Assembly: GCA_963715635.1 (NCBI GenBank)
Contig: OY970261.1
Coordinates: 2,170,001-2,234,000 of the forward strand
Length of the DNA: 64,000 bases
Reading direction: 5' to 3'
From: JAPKZH01 sp963715635
GTDB taxonomy: Bacteria; Acidobacteriota; Aminicenantia; Aminicenantales; UBA4085
Shown here: piece after piece, positions 22,213 through 30,252 of the stretch
Position numbering within the stretch: position 1 is the stretch's first letter
Layout: each line of letters opens with the position of its first letter
Notes under the pieces: model-generated
The model's database searches: none
The model's input: the letters and a program-made list of their open reading frames with translations, nothing else
Told to the model about the DNA's origin: nothing
Position numbers and translations under genes: made by a program

Positions 22213-22389
22213 TTATTTTTTCTTCAAAGGTTTCCCTTCGATGAAATTCTTGAGATCAATCTCCCGGATACGGACTAAGTGCCCGATCTTGAAACTTTTC
22301 AAGCGGCCGGAGCTGATAAGTCCGTAGGCCGTGGTCCGCGAGATCTTAAGAATCCCCATGACTTCTTCGACCGTCAGATATGTTTTCAT
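22213..22389 (-). CDS. AlpA/excisionase-like HTH protein, 58 residues
   Basis: A short frame on the minus strand (ATG 22389-22387, TAA 22215-22213) encodes MKTYLTVEEVMGILKISR, TTAYGLISSGRLKSFKIG, then LVRIREIDLKNFIEG. This is the standard MerR-like HTH_17 fold of excisionases and AlpA regulators. It is the first gene of the leftward operon toward the integrase, and repeated TAAGTATCT sites lie just upstream. A role in excision or in control of the integrase operon is likely. Confidence 0.8.
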   Translation of the reverse strand: MKTYLTVEEVMGILKISRTTAYGLISSGRLKSFKIGHLVRIREIDLKNFIEGKPLKKK

Positions 22390-22407
22390 GCCTTTCTCTA
22401 TCCTTTA

Positions 22408-22446
22408 TAAGTATCTGTAAGTATCTACTAATATCATTAAATATCT
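22408..22446 (+). promoter_or_regulatory. Direct-repeat operator between divergent HTH genes
   Basis: TAAGTATCT at 22408-22416 and 22418-22426, a weaker TAATATCAT, and TAAATATCT at 22438-22446. Spacings of 10 and 20 bases put them on one face of the helix. Located between the AlpA-like gene (minus) and the HTH gene at 22502 (plus), so one of these probably binds here. Confidence 0.55.
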
Positions 22447-22501
22447 GCTTTGTCAAGAAGAATTTTACATTGATCCATGGAATTTGATATCCTCTGAGCC
22501 A

Positions 22502-22675
22502 ATGGAAAAAGACCTAATGACAAAAAAGGAAGTCTTGGAATATCTCCGATTATCAAATCGAAGTCTTTATTTATTGATGAAAAGCCGTGCATTTCCTTAC
22601 ATCAAATTAAAGCGGCGTGTCCTCTTCCGAAAGCGTGATATCGATATTTTTCTGGAATCGAAGACGGTCAAATAA
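22502..22675 (+). CDS. Small HTH (excisionase-like) protein
   Basis: A 57-residue product: MEKDLMTKKEVLEYLRLSNR, SLYLLMKSRAFPYIKLK, RVLFRKRDIDIFLES. It has the HTH_17 pattern (KKEVLEYL..S.RSLY.L...) and wing. Start ATG 22502 or, five codons on, 22517; no strong ribosome binding site for either. It is the only plus-strand gene in this half of element 2 and is divergent from the AlpA-like gene. Confidence 0.65.
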   Translation: MEKDLMTKKEVLEYLRLSNRSLYLLMKSRAFPYIKLKRRVLFRKRDIDIFLESKTVK

Positions 22676-22723
22676 CTATGCCTCTATCCTGGTCCCTCTC
22701 CAACTCGATCTCCATGGATAAAA

Positions 22724-22794
22724 GGCCGTCCCCACTGCACCGGGGGAATCGGCCCGGACCCCAAAGGCAGGCAGGCAGGGACGGCCGCGTTTTT
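22724..22794. terminator. Bidirectional terminator-like hairpin
   Basis: GGCCGTCCC (22724-22732) and GGGACGGCC (22778-22786) are a perfect 9-bp inverted repeat with AAAA on the left and GCGTTTTT on the right. It sits exactly between two convergent gene ends (22675 plus, 22794 minus). The 45-base loop has further GC pairing. Confidence 0.6.
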
Positions 22795-23318
22795 CATTCC
22801 TGGTCCTTGTAATGATTTGGGGTCAAATCGTTCGCGTCTTTTTTATCTGCAAGCCGCCGAAAGGATTTTTTGATTTCGTCATTCTCTCGCTCAATCGCCT
22901 CTTTTTCTTTTTCAACAGCCTTGGCTTCTTTCTCTGTCTTCTCAGCCTGTTCCCTGGCGTTTTTTTCGATCCATTCACCCAAGGTCAATCCGACTTGCTC
23001 ATGCTGGCCATCGGATACTTTCTCGGTCGGCGTTTGAGTTTTGGCCGTGGCCAATTTAAGATCGTCCTCTTCGTCTTCGCCTTTTTTCTCTCGCGCCCAA
23101 TCTGGCACTAGTCCGCTCGGGTCGGGTTTAAGGTCGGGATCGTCCGGCTTGTCTTTGAGGTCGTCCGGGCATAGCAGCCGATCTAATTCTTTTTGAGTTT
23201 TCACCGGGTCCGGCTTGGTCAACTTCGGGACATTTGTCCTGAGGTCCGCGCCATCGTCTTTCATATTTTCCGGGTCAAGCAGGTCCGAAACCTCTTTTGA
23301 TATTTTCGACGTGGTCAT
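22794..23318 (-). CDS. Charged hypothetical protein of element 2
   Basis: A 174-residue, highly charged product. The N-terminal part has two similar phrases, DLLDPENMKDDG and RLLCPDDLKDKP, suggesting an internal duplication; the C-terminal part (EKTEKEAKAVEKEKEAIEREN) is a coiled coil. Its ATG overlaps the previous gene's stop by four bases. No family recognised; in position it is the end of the packaging operon. Confidence 0.45.
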   Translation of the reverse strand: MTTSKISKEVSDLLDPENMKDDGADLRTNVPKLTKPDPVKTQKELDRLLCPDDLKDKPDDPDLKPDPSGLVPDWAREKKGEDEEDDLKLATAKTQTPTEKVSDGQHEQVGLTLGEWIEKNAREQAEKTEKEAKAVEKEKEAIERENDEIKKSFRRLADKKDANDLTPNHYKDQE

Positions 23319-24175
23319 TTCTTACCTTCCCCGCCCTTTTTCGTCATCACCGACGTTGTTGTCAAAGACGCGCCGCTCGGAAGTTCCAGGCGATAGTAAA
23401 GCTCATACTTACCCTGACCTGTTTGATAACCGCTTGCCAGGGTCAAGTGAACGCGGGTATCGTCCTTAAATTGAACCTCAGCGATGATCTTTTCCAGCTC
23501 GGGCAAAAATTTCTCATGCAGCCGGGGGTCAAGCCGGACGTCGCGTAAGGATTGCGCGTCGAGATTCTCCCACACCATCCCGTATATAAAATTCCCGGTA
23601 CATAATTGGACGTCGTTTGTCGCCCGCTCCCTATCAGCGTCCGCGCCGGCGTAGCCTTCATAGACGGCCCCGATTCCATGCTCTAGAGTTTCAATTTCGC
23701 TCTTGAGTTTTTGAATTTGCGTCGCCGCCGGATAGCTCATCGCGTATCTCAACTCAACCCGCGCCTGCGCTTCCTCTTTTTCAAGCTGGATAATTTCGGC
23801 CCTAAGTGATCGAATGATCCGAGCCGCCCCCGCGAGTTTTTCCTGCGTCTCAATCCTTGCGCTCTTTTCTCGCTCCCCCGCGGCCATCATTTCAGCGAGT
23901 CCGGCTTGCCCGTCTTTCACCTGTTCGCCGATCGTCACCGCGTCCACATCGGCCGCCCGCGCCTTCGCCATGAGCCGATCTTCGAGCGCGTGATACTCGC
24001 TCACGGCCTGGGTATAGGCCGCCCGCTTTTTCGTGAGTTTATCCTGGGCGTCGGCCTGGGCCTTTTCATAGCCCTTCCGTTTCCCGTCCATTTCGCGGTC
24101 TAACCGCTCGCACTCTTTTTTGATTTCTTTTTCGCGTTCCTTGAATTGCTCAAGGATGGTCTGTGTCATGGTCAT
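23315..24175 (-). CDS. Coiled-coil protein of element 2
   Basis: A 286-residue product starting at ATG 24175 with GGAGG upstream. Residues about 1-165 are heptad-rich (QFKEREKEIKKECERLDREM), and the C-terminal 110 residues are mixed strand/helix ending in LELPSGASLTTTSVMTKKG. No known domain. It follows the terminase operon after a gap of about 115 bases (24176-24290), in which I see no gene. Confidence 0.5.
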   Translation of the reverse strand: MTMTQTILEQFKEREKEIKKECERLDREMDGKRKGYEKAQADAQDKLTKKRAAYTQAVSEYHALEDRLMAKARAADVDAVTIGEQVKDGQAGLAEMMAAGEREKSARIETQEKLAGAARIIRSLRAEIIQLEKEEAQARVELRYAMSYPAATQIQKLKSEIETLEHGIGAVYEGYAGADADRERATNDVQLCTGNFIYGMVWENLDAQSLRDVRLDPRLHEKFLPELEKIIAEVQFKDDTRVHLTLASGYQTGQGKYELYYRLELPSGASLTTTSVMTKKGGEGKK

Positions 24176-24290
24176 TTTTTCCTCCAAATAGAATTTTTAT
24201 CGAATAGGTCAAAAAACGGCCTCGTAGTTTGACCTGTGCAGGCTTTTAATCTTTTGGTCCATACCAAGGTAGCCGTCATTTGCGTCCTCA

Positions 24291-24593
24291 TTAATCCATA
24301 TCGCCGGAATCGTCATCGATGATGATGACCTTTGGCGATCCTTCGCGTTTTCGCCGTTCCATGTAATCTGGATAGGGTTTCTTCGTCTTCGGGTCCAAGT
24401 CGGATGTTGTAAGAAAACTCAGCGGCTTGCCGGGAGGAGCGAATTTAAATCTCGGTCCAAATAACCTCTTCGTTAATCTGGCAAGCGCAGAAAGTTCACC
24501 CGGAGCGGTTTTGCCATCGTGCGCAACCGTCATCCCGACCGTTTGGACAGGTCGGCCCGTCACCTTGCTGAGTACCTGTAGAAAAATGTTCAT
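24291..24593 (-). CDS. Hypothetical 100-residue protein after the terminase gene
   Basis: Basic, Pro-rich product (FGPRFKFAPPGKPLSFLTTSD ... DYMERRKREGSP) with an acidic tail (IIIDDDSGDMD). The ATG overlaps the terminase stop by four bases. The position is where phages often have a portal or small accessory gene, but this is far too short for a portal protein. Confidence 0.45.
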   Translation of the reverse strand: MNIFLQVLSKVTGRPVQTVGMTVAHDGKTAPGELSALARLTKRLFGPRFKFAPPGKPLSFLTTSDLDPKTKKPYPDYMERRKREGSPKVIIIDDDSGDMD

Positions 24594-26143
24594 TTCTTCC
24601 TCCCGGTTTGAATGTCATTCGTTGTAATAACGCGGCTCATTTTCCGGGACTCCGGTTTCAACCGAATGACTTCCAGGTGATCAAACTGCGAATCGCCGCC
24701 ACCAAAATTGTAATACTGGCCGTGGCCGTCATAAAAGTCACGCTCGATGAATCCGATATAACCCTTGCCGCTTTCGGATCTCGCGGCCAGAACACAAGCG
24801 CCGGCGGCAGAGTTCGCCAGGTCGTCATGCCCGCCCGCGTAGTGCGTTATCAAATCCTTCCCCCCGCTCCGGGCCCGCCGCTCAAGGCCCGTGAGCTGAG
24901 CGAGAAGGCGCTTATTATCCAATAATTCAACAGTTCCATTCGAGATTAAGGGAAGAAAATTCAAATAGAGTTCGCTTGCCGTCAACTCCGAGTTCTTGAC
25001 CTCAATCTCATGTGTCCGAAAAGCTTCGGCAACCCATTCCGCCGCGTATTTGTCGGATTCCACGCTCGAGATATTGAACGATTTCAGGACGTTGGCGAAT
25101 TCGGCGACAACGCCCTGGGGCTGGAATGGCGGCCTTCGCTCCCGGAGAACGTCCAAGACGATTTTTCCCGAGCCCTCCCGGTGACAGATCCCCATTGTAA
25201 AAGCGTCTTGCCTTCCGCCGCTCGGATCGATGAATCCAAAGTAATCCGCGCCGTCGATTTTCGGCAATTCATGCCGGCTTGGGATCATGACGGCCTCGAC
25301 AAGCTCCGCTGTGATAAAGGCTTCAATGTCCTCTCGCCACTCCGATTCCCACTCGCTCCGGGCCGCTTGCGGATCTTCCTTCAGCGCATTGTCGATCACC
25401 CGGCCGTCGATCATCGGGTTCATCGTCTTCGTCGCCGCCTTCCAAATTAATGGACCTCCGGGCTTGCCGAAGTTCGCCTTGTATTGCTCCCATAAAACGC
25501 CGGTCCGGCTGTATGGCGTGCTGATTCCCAAAAGCAAACTTTCTGGAATCGTCGCCAGGGCGGGCCGAATCGCAGCCAGGATCTCCTTGTCCGGATTTGC
25601 AGAATCCTCCGAGCGGTAAAAGGCCAGCTCCTCCAAGATCGCTGTTAGGATCGTGTAGCCCCGGACGCTCCGAAAACTGGCCGTCTTCACGCCGATGCTG
25701 ATCCCATTCCGGAGATCGATCGTTTCCTGCGTCTCTCTCTCAATCATCCCCTTTAGGCATTTCACCCCATGAAAGATTCCGGAGATATATGCCTTGATAA
25801 TCCCGGCCTGGGCTTTATCGACGGCGATGATAAAGACCCAACCTTTTTCCCCCGGGCTCAGGTATGCCGTCCAATCCTTGAAACAGGCCAAGAAGACAGC
25901 GATCAGCGCCGACGTGTAGGACTTCCCGCTCCGCCTTCCGGCAATAACAAAACTCTCCCGGACCTTCTCCCCAGGCGTGTACTCAAAGCCTGTGCAGTCC
26001 TTGAATAAGGCCAGATCCTCAGCGCCCTCAATCGGCAATCCGAAGAGGCCGCGAAGATAGACTTCCCATGCGTGCCATGTCGAAGGATTCTTGAACAGCG
26101 GCCGAAAAATATCCTTTCTGTACCAAGCGTCAATGACGTTCAC
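24590..26143 (-). CDS. Phage terminase large subunit
   Basis: The 517-residue product has an N-terminal ATPase with Walker A FVIAGRRSGKSYT (about residue 66), Walker B with catalytic Glu in TAILEELAFY (about 168) and coupling motif LLLGISTPYS. The C-terminal RNase-H-like nuclease has Asp in YFGFIDPSGG, Glu/Asp in SVESDKYAAEW and Asp in GGHDDLANSAAG. All key residues look present, so the enzyme should be able to cut and translocate DNA. It sits in a four-gene overlap operon with the small-subunit-like and PC4-like genes. No portal or capsid gene follows. Confidence 0.85.
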   Translation of the reverse strand: MNVIDAWYRKDIFRPLFKNPSTWHAWEVYLRGLFGLPIEGAEDLALFKDCTGFEYTPGEKVRESFVIAGRRSGKSYTSALIAVFLACFKDWTAYLSPGEKGWVFIIAVDKAQAGIIKAYISGIFHGVKCLKGMIERETQETIDLRNGISIGVKTASFRSVRGYTILTAILEELAFYRSEDSANPDKEILAAIRPALATIPESLLLGISTPYSRTGVLWEQYKANFGKPGGPLIWKAATKTMNPMIDGRVIDNALKEDPQAARSEWESEWREDIEAFITAELVEAVMIPSRHELPKIDGADYFGFIDPSGGRQDAFTMGICHREGSGKIVLDVLRERRPPFQPQGVVAEFANVLKSFNISSVESDKYAAEWVAEAFRTHEIEVKNSELTASELYLNFLPLISNGTVELLDNKRLLAQLTGLERRARSGGKDLITHYAGGHDDLANSAAGACVLAARSESGKGYIGFIERDFYDGHGQYYNFGGGDSQFDHLEVIRLKPESRKMSRVITTNDIQTGRKK

Positions 26144-26376
26144 GGCTTGCCCTCCAGCGATTCATCCGCCTTCGTGAGTGCCTGGATGAGCGCGGGCAAA
26201 AGCTCAGCGTGAAGCGTGAGGCCCTTTTGCGTAGCCCTCCATTGACCGTCATCGCACTCGATCCAGGTCCTGATATCGACATAGACCTTGCCTTTAAATG
26301 TCTGAAGATGAATCCTCACGCTCCGCCCGCTGCCGTTCTCAATGCTCTCAATTAAAGTCTGCTTTGTCTCGCTCAT
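26140..26376 (-). CDS. PC4/p15-like single-stranded DNA-binding protein
   Basis: A 78-residue product with the PC4 pattern: RSVRIHLQTFKGKVYVDIR, then WIECDDGQWRATQKGLTL and HAELLPALIQAL. PC4-like proteins bind single-stranded DNA as dimers and are used in transcription or repair; phages also carry them. The gene overlaps both neighbours by four bases, between the terminase subunits, so a role in packaging initiation or DNA processing is possible. Confidence 0.7.
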   Translation of the reverse strand: MSETKQTLIESIENGSGRSVRIHLQTFKGKVYVDIRTWIECDDGQWRATQKGLTLHAELLPALIQALTKADESLEGKP

Positions 26377-26939
26377 GACTTCACCTCTTCCGGCTTCTGA
26401 ATTTGTGACGACGTTGCCCCAGGATCGATTTTGATAGGCTCCGCGTCCGCGTGGCCATCCTCCCCCTTGTTCTTATCCTGCCTGCCAAGCTGGTCAGGCT
26501 GGGCCTGTTTGTCTGCTTTCTCCGCGTCTATCTCAGCCGCTATCTCAAGCGGAGACAGGACCCGCTCCCCGACACGCTTCGAGATCCCCAGGGCTTCGAG
26601 GTCCCTTCGTATGCTCTCACAATAGGTGATATAGGACTTCGCCATGACGGGGTTCAATTCGCCTCCCTTAAACACGCCCACTTTCTTAATGTACTCTTCT
26701 ATGCAACGGACAGCACTCAGCTTCGAAATGGCCCGGTCAACGAGTACCAGTTGAGCCGTGGTCAGATCCGCCTCACGTGGCCCCAAGTCTTCGATCAATC
26801 CATCCCGGGCGGCTTGAAGATACACCCTCAAATCTGTTCGCCGCTGTACCATGAGAGAGTAAGCGCCATGTTTGACTTTGACGCCGGGCTTCCGGCCAGG
26901 CCGCTTTTTCTCTTTCTTTTGAGGCTGATTCTCTGTCAT
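26373..26939 (-). CDS. Terminase small subunit-like protein
   Basis: The 188-residue product begins with a basic tail (KKEKKRPGRKPGVKVKHGAY), then helices with LVLVDRAISKLSAVRCIEEY and NPVMAKSYITYCESIRRDLEALG, the latter close to the P27-type terminase small subunit ending (Y.....R....LGL). The C-terminus is polar and disordered. It is the first gene of the operon PC4-like, large subunit, 100-residue gene. Identification rests on position and this weak pattern. Confidence 0.55.
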   Translation of the reverse strand: MTENQPQKKEKKRPGRKPGVKVKHGAYSLMVQRRTDLRVYLQAARDGLIEDLGPREADLTTAQLVLVDRAISKLSAVRCIEEYIKKVGVFKGGELNPVMAKSYITYCESIRRDLEALGISKRVGERVLSPLEIAAEIDAEKADKQAQPDQLGRQDKNKGEDGHADAEPIKIDPGATSSQIQKPEEVKS

Positions 26940-27273
26940 TTATAACCTATTGAATATAATTGAATTGCGTTTTTTGGCATTTATCAAACACGTCAATAAT
27001 CACGTCAATTTTCCTTCGCATATGGGGAAAAACATGGAGTACCAGTCCAGCGCTCTCCCGCCGATCCCGAAAGGATAAAGACGACGCGGGAACGGCTTTG
27101 CTTTGCCGCCTTTCGTCCAATAGTCTCCATTCGTCTCAGACTGTGTATATTGAGATTATTGGTATTATTGAGATTATTGAGACTATTGAAGACCTTCCCA
27201 ATAGTCCCAATAGTCTCAAAAGTCTCATTAATCTCATGAGTCTCATATAGGGATGGCGTGAGATTATTGACGT
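26940..27273. repeat. Repeat and dyad array, candidate replication origin of element 2
   Basis: No gene is supported in this gap. At about 27147-27190 five copies of a roughly 10-base unit ATTGAGATT/ATTGAGACT follow each other; at 27197-27246 about five copies run in the opposite orientation (AATAGTCTC, AAAGTCTCAT, TAATCTCATG). One more unit with TTGACG lies at 27258-27272, next to the helicase stop. TTGACGTGATTATTGACGTG lies on the minus strand at about 26989-27009. Iterons facing each other beside a RepA-like helicase gene are typical of an origin. Confidence 0.55.
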
Positions 27274-28662
27274 TCACTTCGGCAACTCCCAACTTGAAGT
27301 CTTGAATTGTCCGTAGCCTGAAACTCGGGAGATAACGCCGATTTTCTTCCGGACGCGGAAAAGGCAGGGCCGACTGATTGATTCTTTTTTTGCGGCTTGG
27401 AGCAAGTTTTGCAGTTCAACCGGACCTCCTTTGAGTTGGCCTATCAGCCATTCGGCGGCGAAATCCCCTTCGGCGGCTTGGCCTGGATCTCGCCGTTGAA
27501 GGATCTCATCCGCGCCGATGTTAATGATATTTGGTTCGAATTCGACCCGCCCCCCGTCTCCTATGGTAAAGGCGATTGTTCCCGGCATTTTGGCATAGTT
27601 GCATTTCGCCGGAGCCAAGAGTCGCCGCTCCGGATTATCAGGATCGATTCCCAAGGCCAAGACGGATCGAGGGGTCGCGCCGTATGCAACCGATCCCCCG
27701 ATACGATTTAGCGCGCCGGACTCATCGGTTCGTTTATTCAAATGGCAGATACCAAGGACCGCCGCTCCCGTCTTTTCAGCTATGGCCGCAAGCGGACGGA
27801 GCAGAGCGCGTCTCACGTCGGGATCCCGGAAATAATCCGTCCCTGCTTTCAGGAACGCGTTCAAGGGATCGACGACGACAAATTTGATTCGCGGATTCTG
27901 CGTGAGGGCCTGTTGTAAGGGACCGAAGATTTCCCCGACATCAAGGTCTTCGGCTTCTATAAAGAAGATTCGGGCAAGATCCGCGCCGTTTACTTCGGCT
28001 CGCGGTCTGACCGCTTGAGCGATCGGGTCTTCGGCCGCAAGAATGATCGAATCACAATCCAGGACAGCTCCGGTTGAATCCGGGAGCGGTTCACCCCGGC
28101 TCAATCTTGCCGTGATTGCATGGGCAAGCGTTGATTTCCCTCCCCCGGCGCTCCCGGCTAAAAGCGACAGCATCCCGAGCGGGATCCGGCCTGACCAAAG
28201 CCAAGAAATGGCTTTCGATTCAACGGCGGACAAGGGTTTGAGGCTCGTAACGGGATTCTCGAATTCGTCGATCTCGCGGACGAGTTCCCGGATCCGCCCG
28301 AGCGCCTTTTCGTCTTGGGTCCCTGTCTTCAGCTCGGTCCGCTTTTCTTGATCGAGGAGCTTTATCAACTCTCCATTCTTCCTGGCCCGGAGGAGCCCGT
28401 TGACCTTGAGCTGGAACGCCGCGGAGGATAAGCGATAGCAGCCTTCTTGCTCGGCGAATAACGAGGCCAAGGATAAACCACAACGCGCCGATAGTTTCCC
28501 GTCGTCAATTTCGCCGTGTTCCTCTTCCCAGAGATCGGAAATGGCCACGGCTATTTTCCGACGCGGCCCAGTGAACAAGTCCAGGGAATAACGCGGGGTA
28601 TCTTGGAGTTGGGGAGAAACCTTTGCGCTGAAGAGAATTTCCCTTTCGTCGCTGACACTCAT
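27274..28662 (-). CDS. RepA-like hexameric helicase/AAA ATPase
   Basis: The 462-residue product has an N-terminal helical domain, then a RecA-like ATPase of the AAA_25/RepA type: Walker A LAGSAGGGKSTLA (about residue 165), LAAEDP, Walker B KFVVVDPLNAFL, and the sensor-like GICHLNKRT. The C-terminus (about 385-462) is a winged-helix-like domain. Such proteins unwind origins in plasmids and satellites (RSF1010 RepA and P4-like systems). The ATG overlaps the upstream HTH gene by four bases. The repeat array just after its stop is the likely origin. Confidence 0.75.
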   Translation of the reverse strand: MSVSDEREILFSAKVSPQLQDTPRYSLDLFTGPRRKIAVAISDLWEEEHGEIDDGKLSARCGLSLASLFAEQEGCYRLSSAAFQLKVNGLLRARKNGELIKLLDQEKRTELKTGTQDEKALGRIRELVREIDEFENPVTSLKPLSAVESKAISWLWSGRIPLGMLSLLAGSAGGGKSTLAHAITARLSRGEPLPDSTGAVLDCDSIILAAEDPIAQAVRPRAEVNGADLARIFFIEAEDLDVGEIFGPLQQALTQNPRIKFVVVDPLNAFLKAGTDYFRDPDVRRALLRPLAAIAEKTGAAVLGICHLNKRTDESGALNRIGGSVAYGATPRSVLALGIDPDNPERRLLAPAKCNYAKMPGTIAFTIGDGGRVEFEPNIINIGADEILQRRDPGQAAEGDFAAEWLIGQLKGGPVELQNLLQAAKKESISRPCLFRVRKKIGVISRVSGYGQFKTSSWELPK

Positions 28663-28862
28663 TTCGCCCGTCCTTTTCCATGCCCGGATAGCACCGTCCC
28701 CGCTTCGATCGCCGCTATATTGAGCCGGATCTGCCGTCCGATTTTCAGAACGGATCCTTCCGGCAGCCGGCCTCTGGCCGCGAGAGAATATAGGGTCTTC
28801 GGCGATTTCATGCCGAAATATTCAGCGGCAACGGGGATCGAGTACCAACGGCGGGGTTCCAT
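28659..28862 (-). CDS. HTH DNA-binding protein, excisionase-like
   Basis: A 67-residue product: RRWYSIPVAAEYFGMKSPKT, LYSLAARGRLPEGSVLKIGR, IRLNIAAIEAG. This is the HTH_17 pattern. It lies between the XRE regulator and the helicase, overlapping the latter by four bases. It probably regulates the replication operon or marks the origin. Confidence 0.7.
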   Translation of the reverse strand: MEPRRWYSIPVAAEYFGMKSPKTLYSLAARGRLPEGSVLKIGRQIRLNIAAIEAGTVLSGHGKGRAK

Positions 28863-28867
28863 GGGTT

Positions 28868-29173
28868 TTATTTTATTCTCGGTTGCGCGACTTGTTTTTT
28901 CGCTTTTTCGAGGAATACATCCTGCGGCTCATTTCCGACCATTTCAGCCGGGAAAATATCTTCAACATCACATTTAAAAAATTGGGCGAGCTTTTCTTTG
29001 GTTTTCTGCGTGGTCCTCGATTCAAAACCCGCTTCTAGATACCAGAGGCAAGCGATCGAGATACCAGCACCGACGGCGACCTGGGCTTGCGTCAGACCTT
29101 GGCTTTCCCGGAGCGATCGCAATTTATTCCACCCTATGAAAGCCGGCGCTGGGTCCCATTTTATTTTTCTCAT
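28868..29173 (-). CDS. XRE-family repressor-like protein
   Basis: The 101-residue product contains an HTH_3 domain (residues about 14-70): KLRSLRESQGLTQAQVAVGA, SIACLWYLEAGFES, and a CDVEDIFPAE ending. ATAGGAGATATGAG before the ATG is its ribosome binding site. It is the first gene of the leftward operon and is divergent from the 285-residue gene, so it likely acts as the element's CI-like switch. Confidence 0.75.
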   Translation of the reverse strand: MRKIKWDPAPAFIGWNKLRSLRESQGLTQAQVAVGAGISIACLWYLEAGFESRTTQKTKEKLAQFFKCDVEDIFPAEMVGNEPQDVFLEKAKKQVAQPRIK

Positions 29174-29192
29174 CTCATATCTCCTATATTCC

Positions 29193-29221
29193 TTGACATT
29201 AGATTATTTCAGTATTAATAT
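29193..29221 (+). promoter_or_regulatory. Strong sigma-70-type promoter facing the 285-residue gene
   Basis: TTGACA (29193-29198), 17-base spacer, TAATAT (29216-29221). It lies in the 96-base divergent region next to the XRE gene, where a CI-like protein would act. A second TATAAT lies at 29228-29233. Confidence 0.6.
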
Positions 29222-29269
29222 AAGACTTATAATGACAGGCGTCAAAGGTCACAATAACAGGTTAAGGAC

Positions 29270-30127
29270 ATGAATAAAGCTACGACAATAAGGCGGGATA
29301 AAGAAAGCCGGAAAATATCTATTTCGACAGAGCCGGATATTCTTTCCGATGATCGGATTAAATTTATCATCGAAAATATGACACGTCGAAATGCGCGAAT
29401 ACTTAAAGATTTTCAGAAAGGTCGGTCGCATCCGCCCTTTTGTGTCTGTTGGCTTTGCTTATGGAGGAAGTACGAAAAAGTACGGCTCTCCGGCCACCCC
29501 TATGATTACACAACCTTTCTCGCCTATGATATCATGGAAGAGGTTTTCGGCCCTTTCCAATATGAGCCTATTAAGAAAATTCCAATCAAAATGCTCGCAA
29601 GGGAAGTTATTCAGCGCCTGCCGATCATCCATCCCGACACAAAGAAAATACTGAATAGGTTCACTAGGGATCTGTTCCGAGACCGTTTCATTGAGTATTC
29701 AAGAAAGAAAAGATATCAATCGGATAGCCTGCAAAATCTTATAGAACAACTTATGTATCAGATTCACCGCGAGGGGGGAAGATATGTACCAGCGCAGGAA
29801 TTTGGCCCGAAGGCCATCCGCGGATTGAGGCCATCTGGGCCGAAGGCCATCCACATTTTAAGGCCATCAACGCGCGCACTTCTGCCCTCGAAGATTGCCC
29901 AATATATTTACTCGCAGCCCGACCACAAGGCCACACAACGCGAGCTACAGCGCCTTACGAATAAGCGTAAGGCCGATCTCGAAGAGACTCATGAATGGCT
30001 TAAATGGCGATACGGGATAATAACCCCGCCACATAAGAAATGGGAATCGACTATCTATATAGGGACAGAGCCAAAATTCCCTAGAAAACCGCCAGGGAGG
30101 CGGCTCGGACGGCCCCGTCCTTTATAG
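29270..30127 (+). CDS. Hypothetical 285-residue protein of element 2
   Basis: Basic product transcribed divergently from the repressor-like gene. There is a possible zinc site (HPPFCVCWLCLWRKY, residues about 54-68) and a helical middle. Residues about 183-203 hold two copies of a GPKAI..LRPS repeat, and the tail (RKPPGRRLGRPRP) looks like an AT-hook-rich stretch. ATG 29270 follows GGTTAAGGAC. No family recognised. Its position opposite the repressor is where phages and satellites keep early or antirepressor genes. Confidence 0.5.
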   Translation: MNKATTIRRDKESRKISISTEPDILSDDRIKFIIENMTRRNARILKDFQKGRSHPPFCVCWLCLWRKYEKVRLSGHPYDYTTFLAYDIMEEVFGPFQYEPIKKIPIKMLAREVIQRLPIIHPDTKKILNRFTRDLFRDRFIEYSRKKRYQSDSLQNLIEQLMYQIHREGGRYVPAQEFGPKAIRGLRPSGPKAIHILRPSTRALLPSKIAQYIYSQPDHKATQRELQRLTNKRKADLEETHEWLKWRYGIITPPHKKWESTIYIGTEPKFPRKPPGRRLGRPRPL

Positions 30128-30252
30128 ACGTGTCCAAAAATTGTACAAAATAATTGACGGGATTATTGGTGTCTTGAGCGATAAAAATCTCCTTGACAGA
30201 GTGGCCGAGCAATATTATCATTATGGAGGGTGAAAATATGGAAGCAGTCGAG

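Noticed and set aside
27005..27292. Minus-strand ORF of 95 codons through the repeat array of element 2
   Set aside because: Its low-complexity N/I/E-rich text is produced by the ten-base repeats, and it overlaps the helicase stop. No ribosome binding site. I treat the region as a noncoding repeat array.
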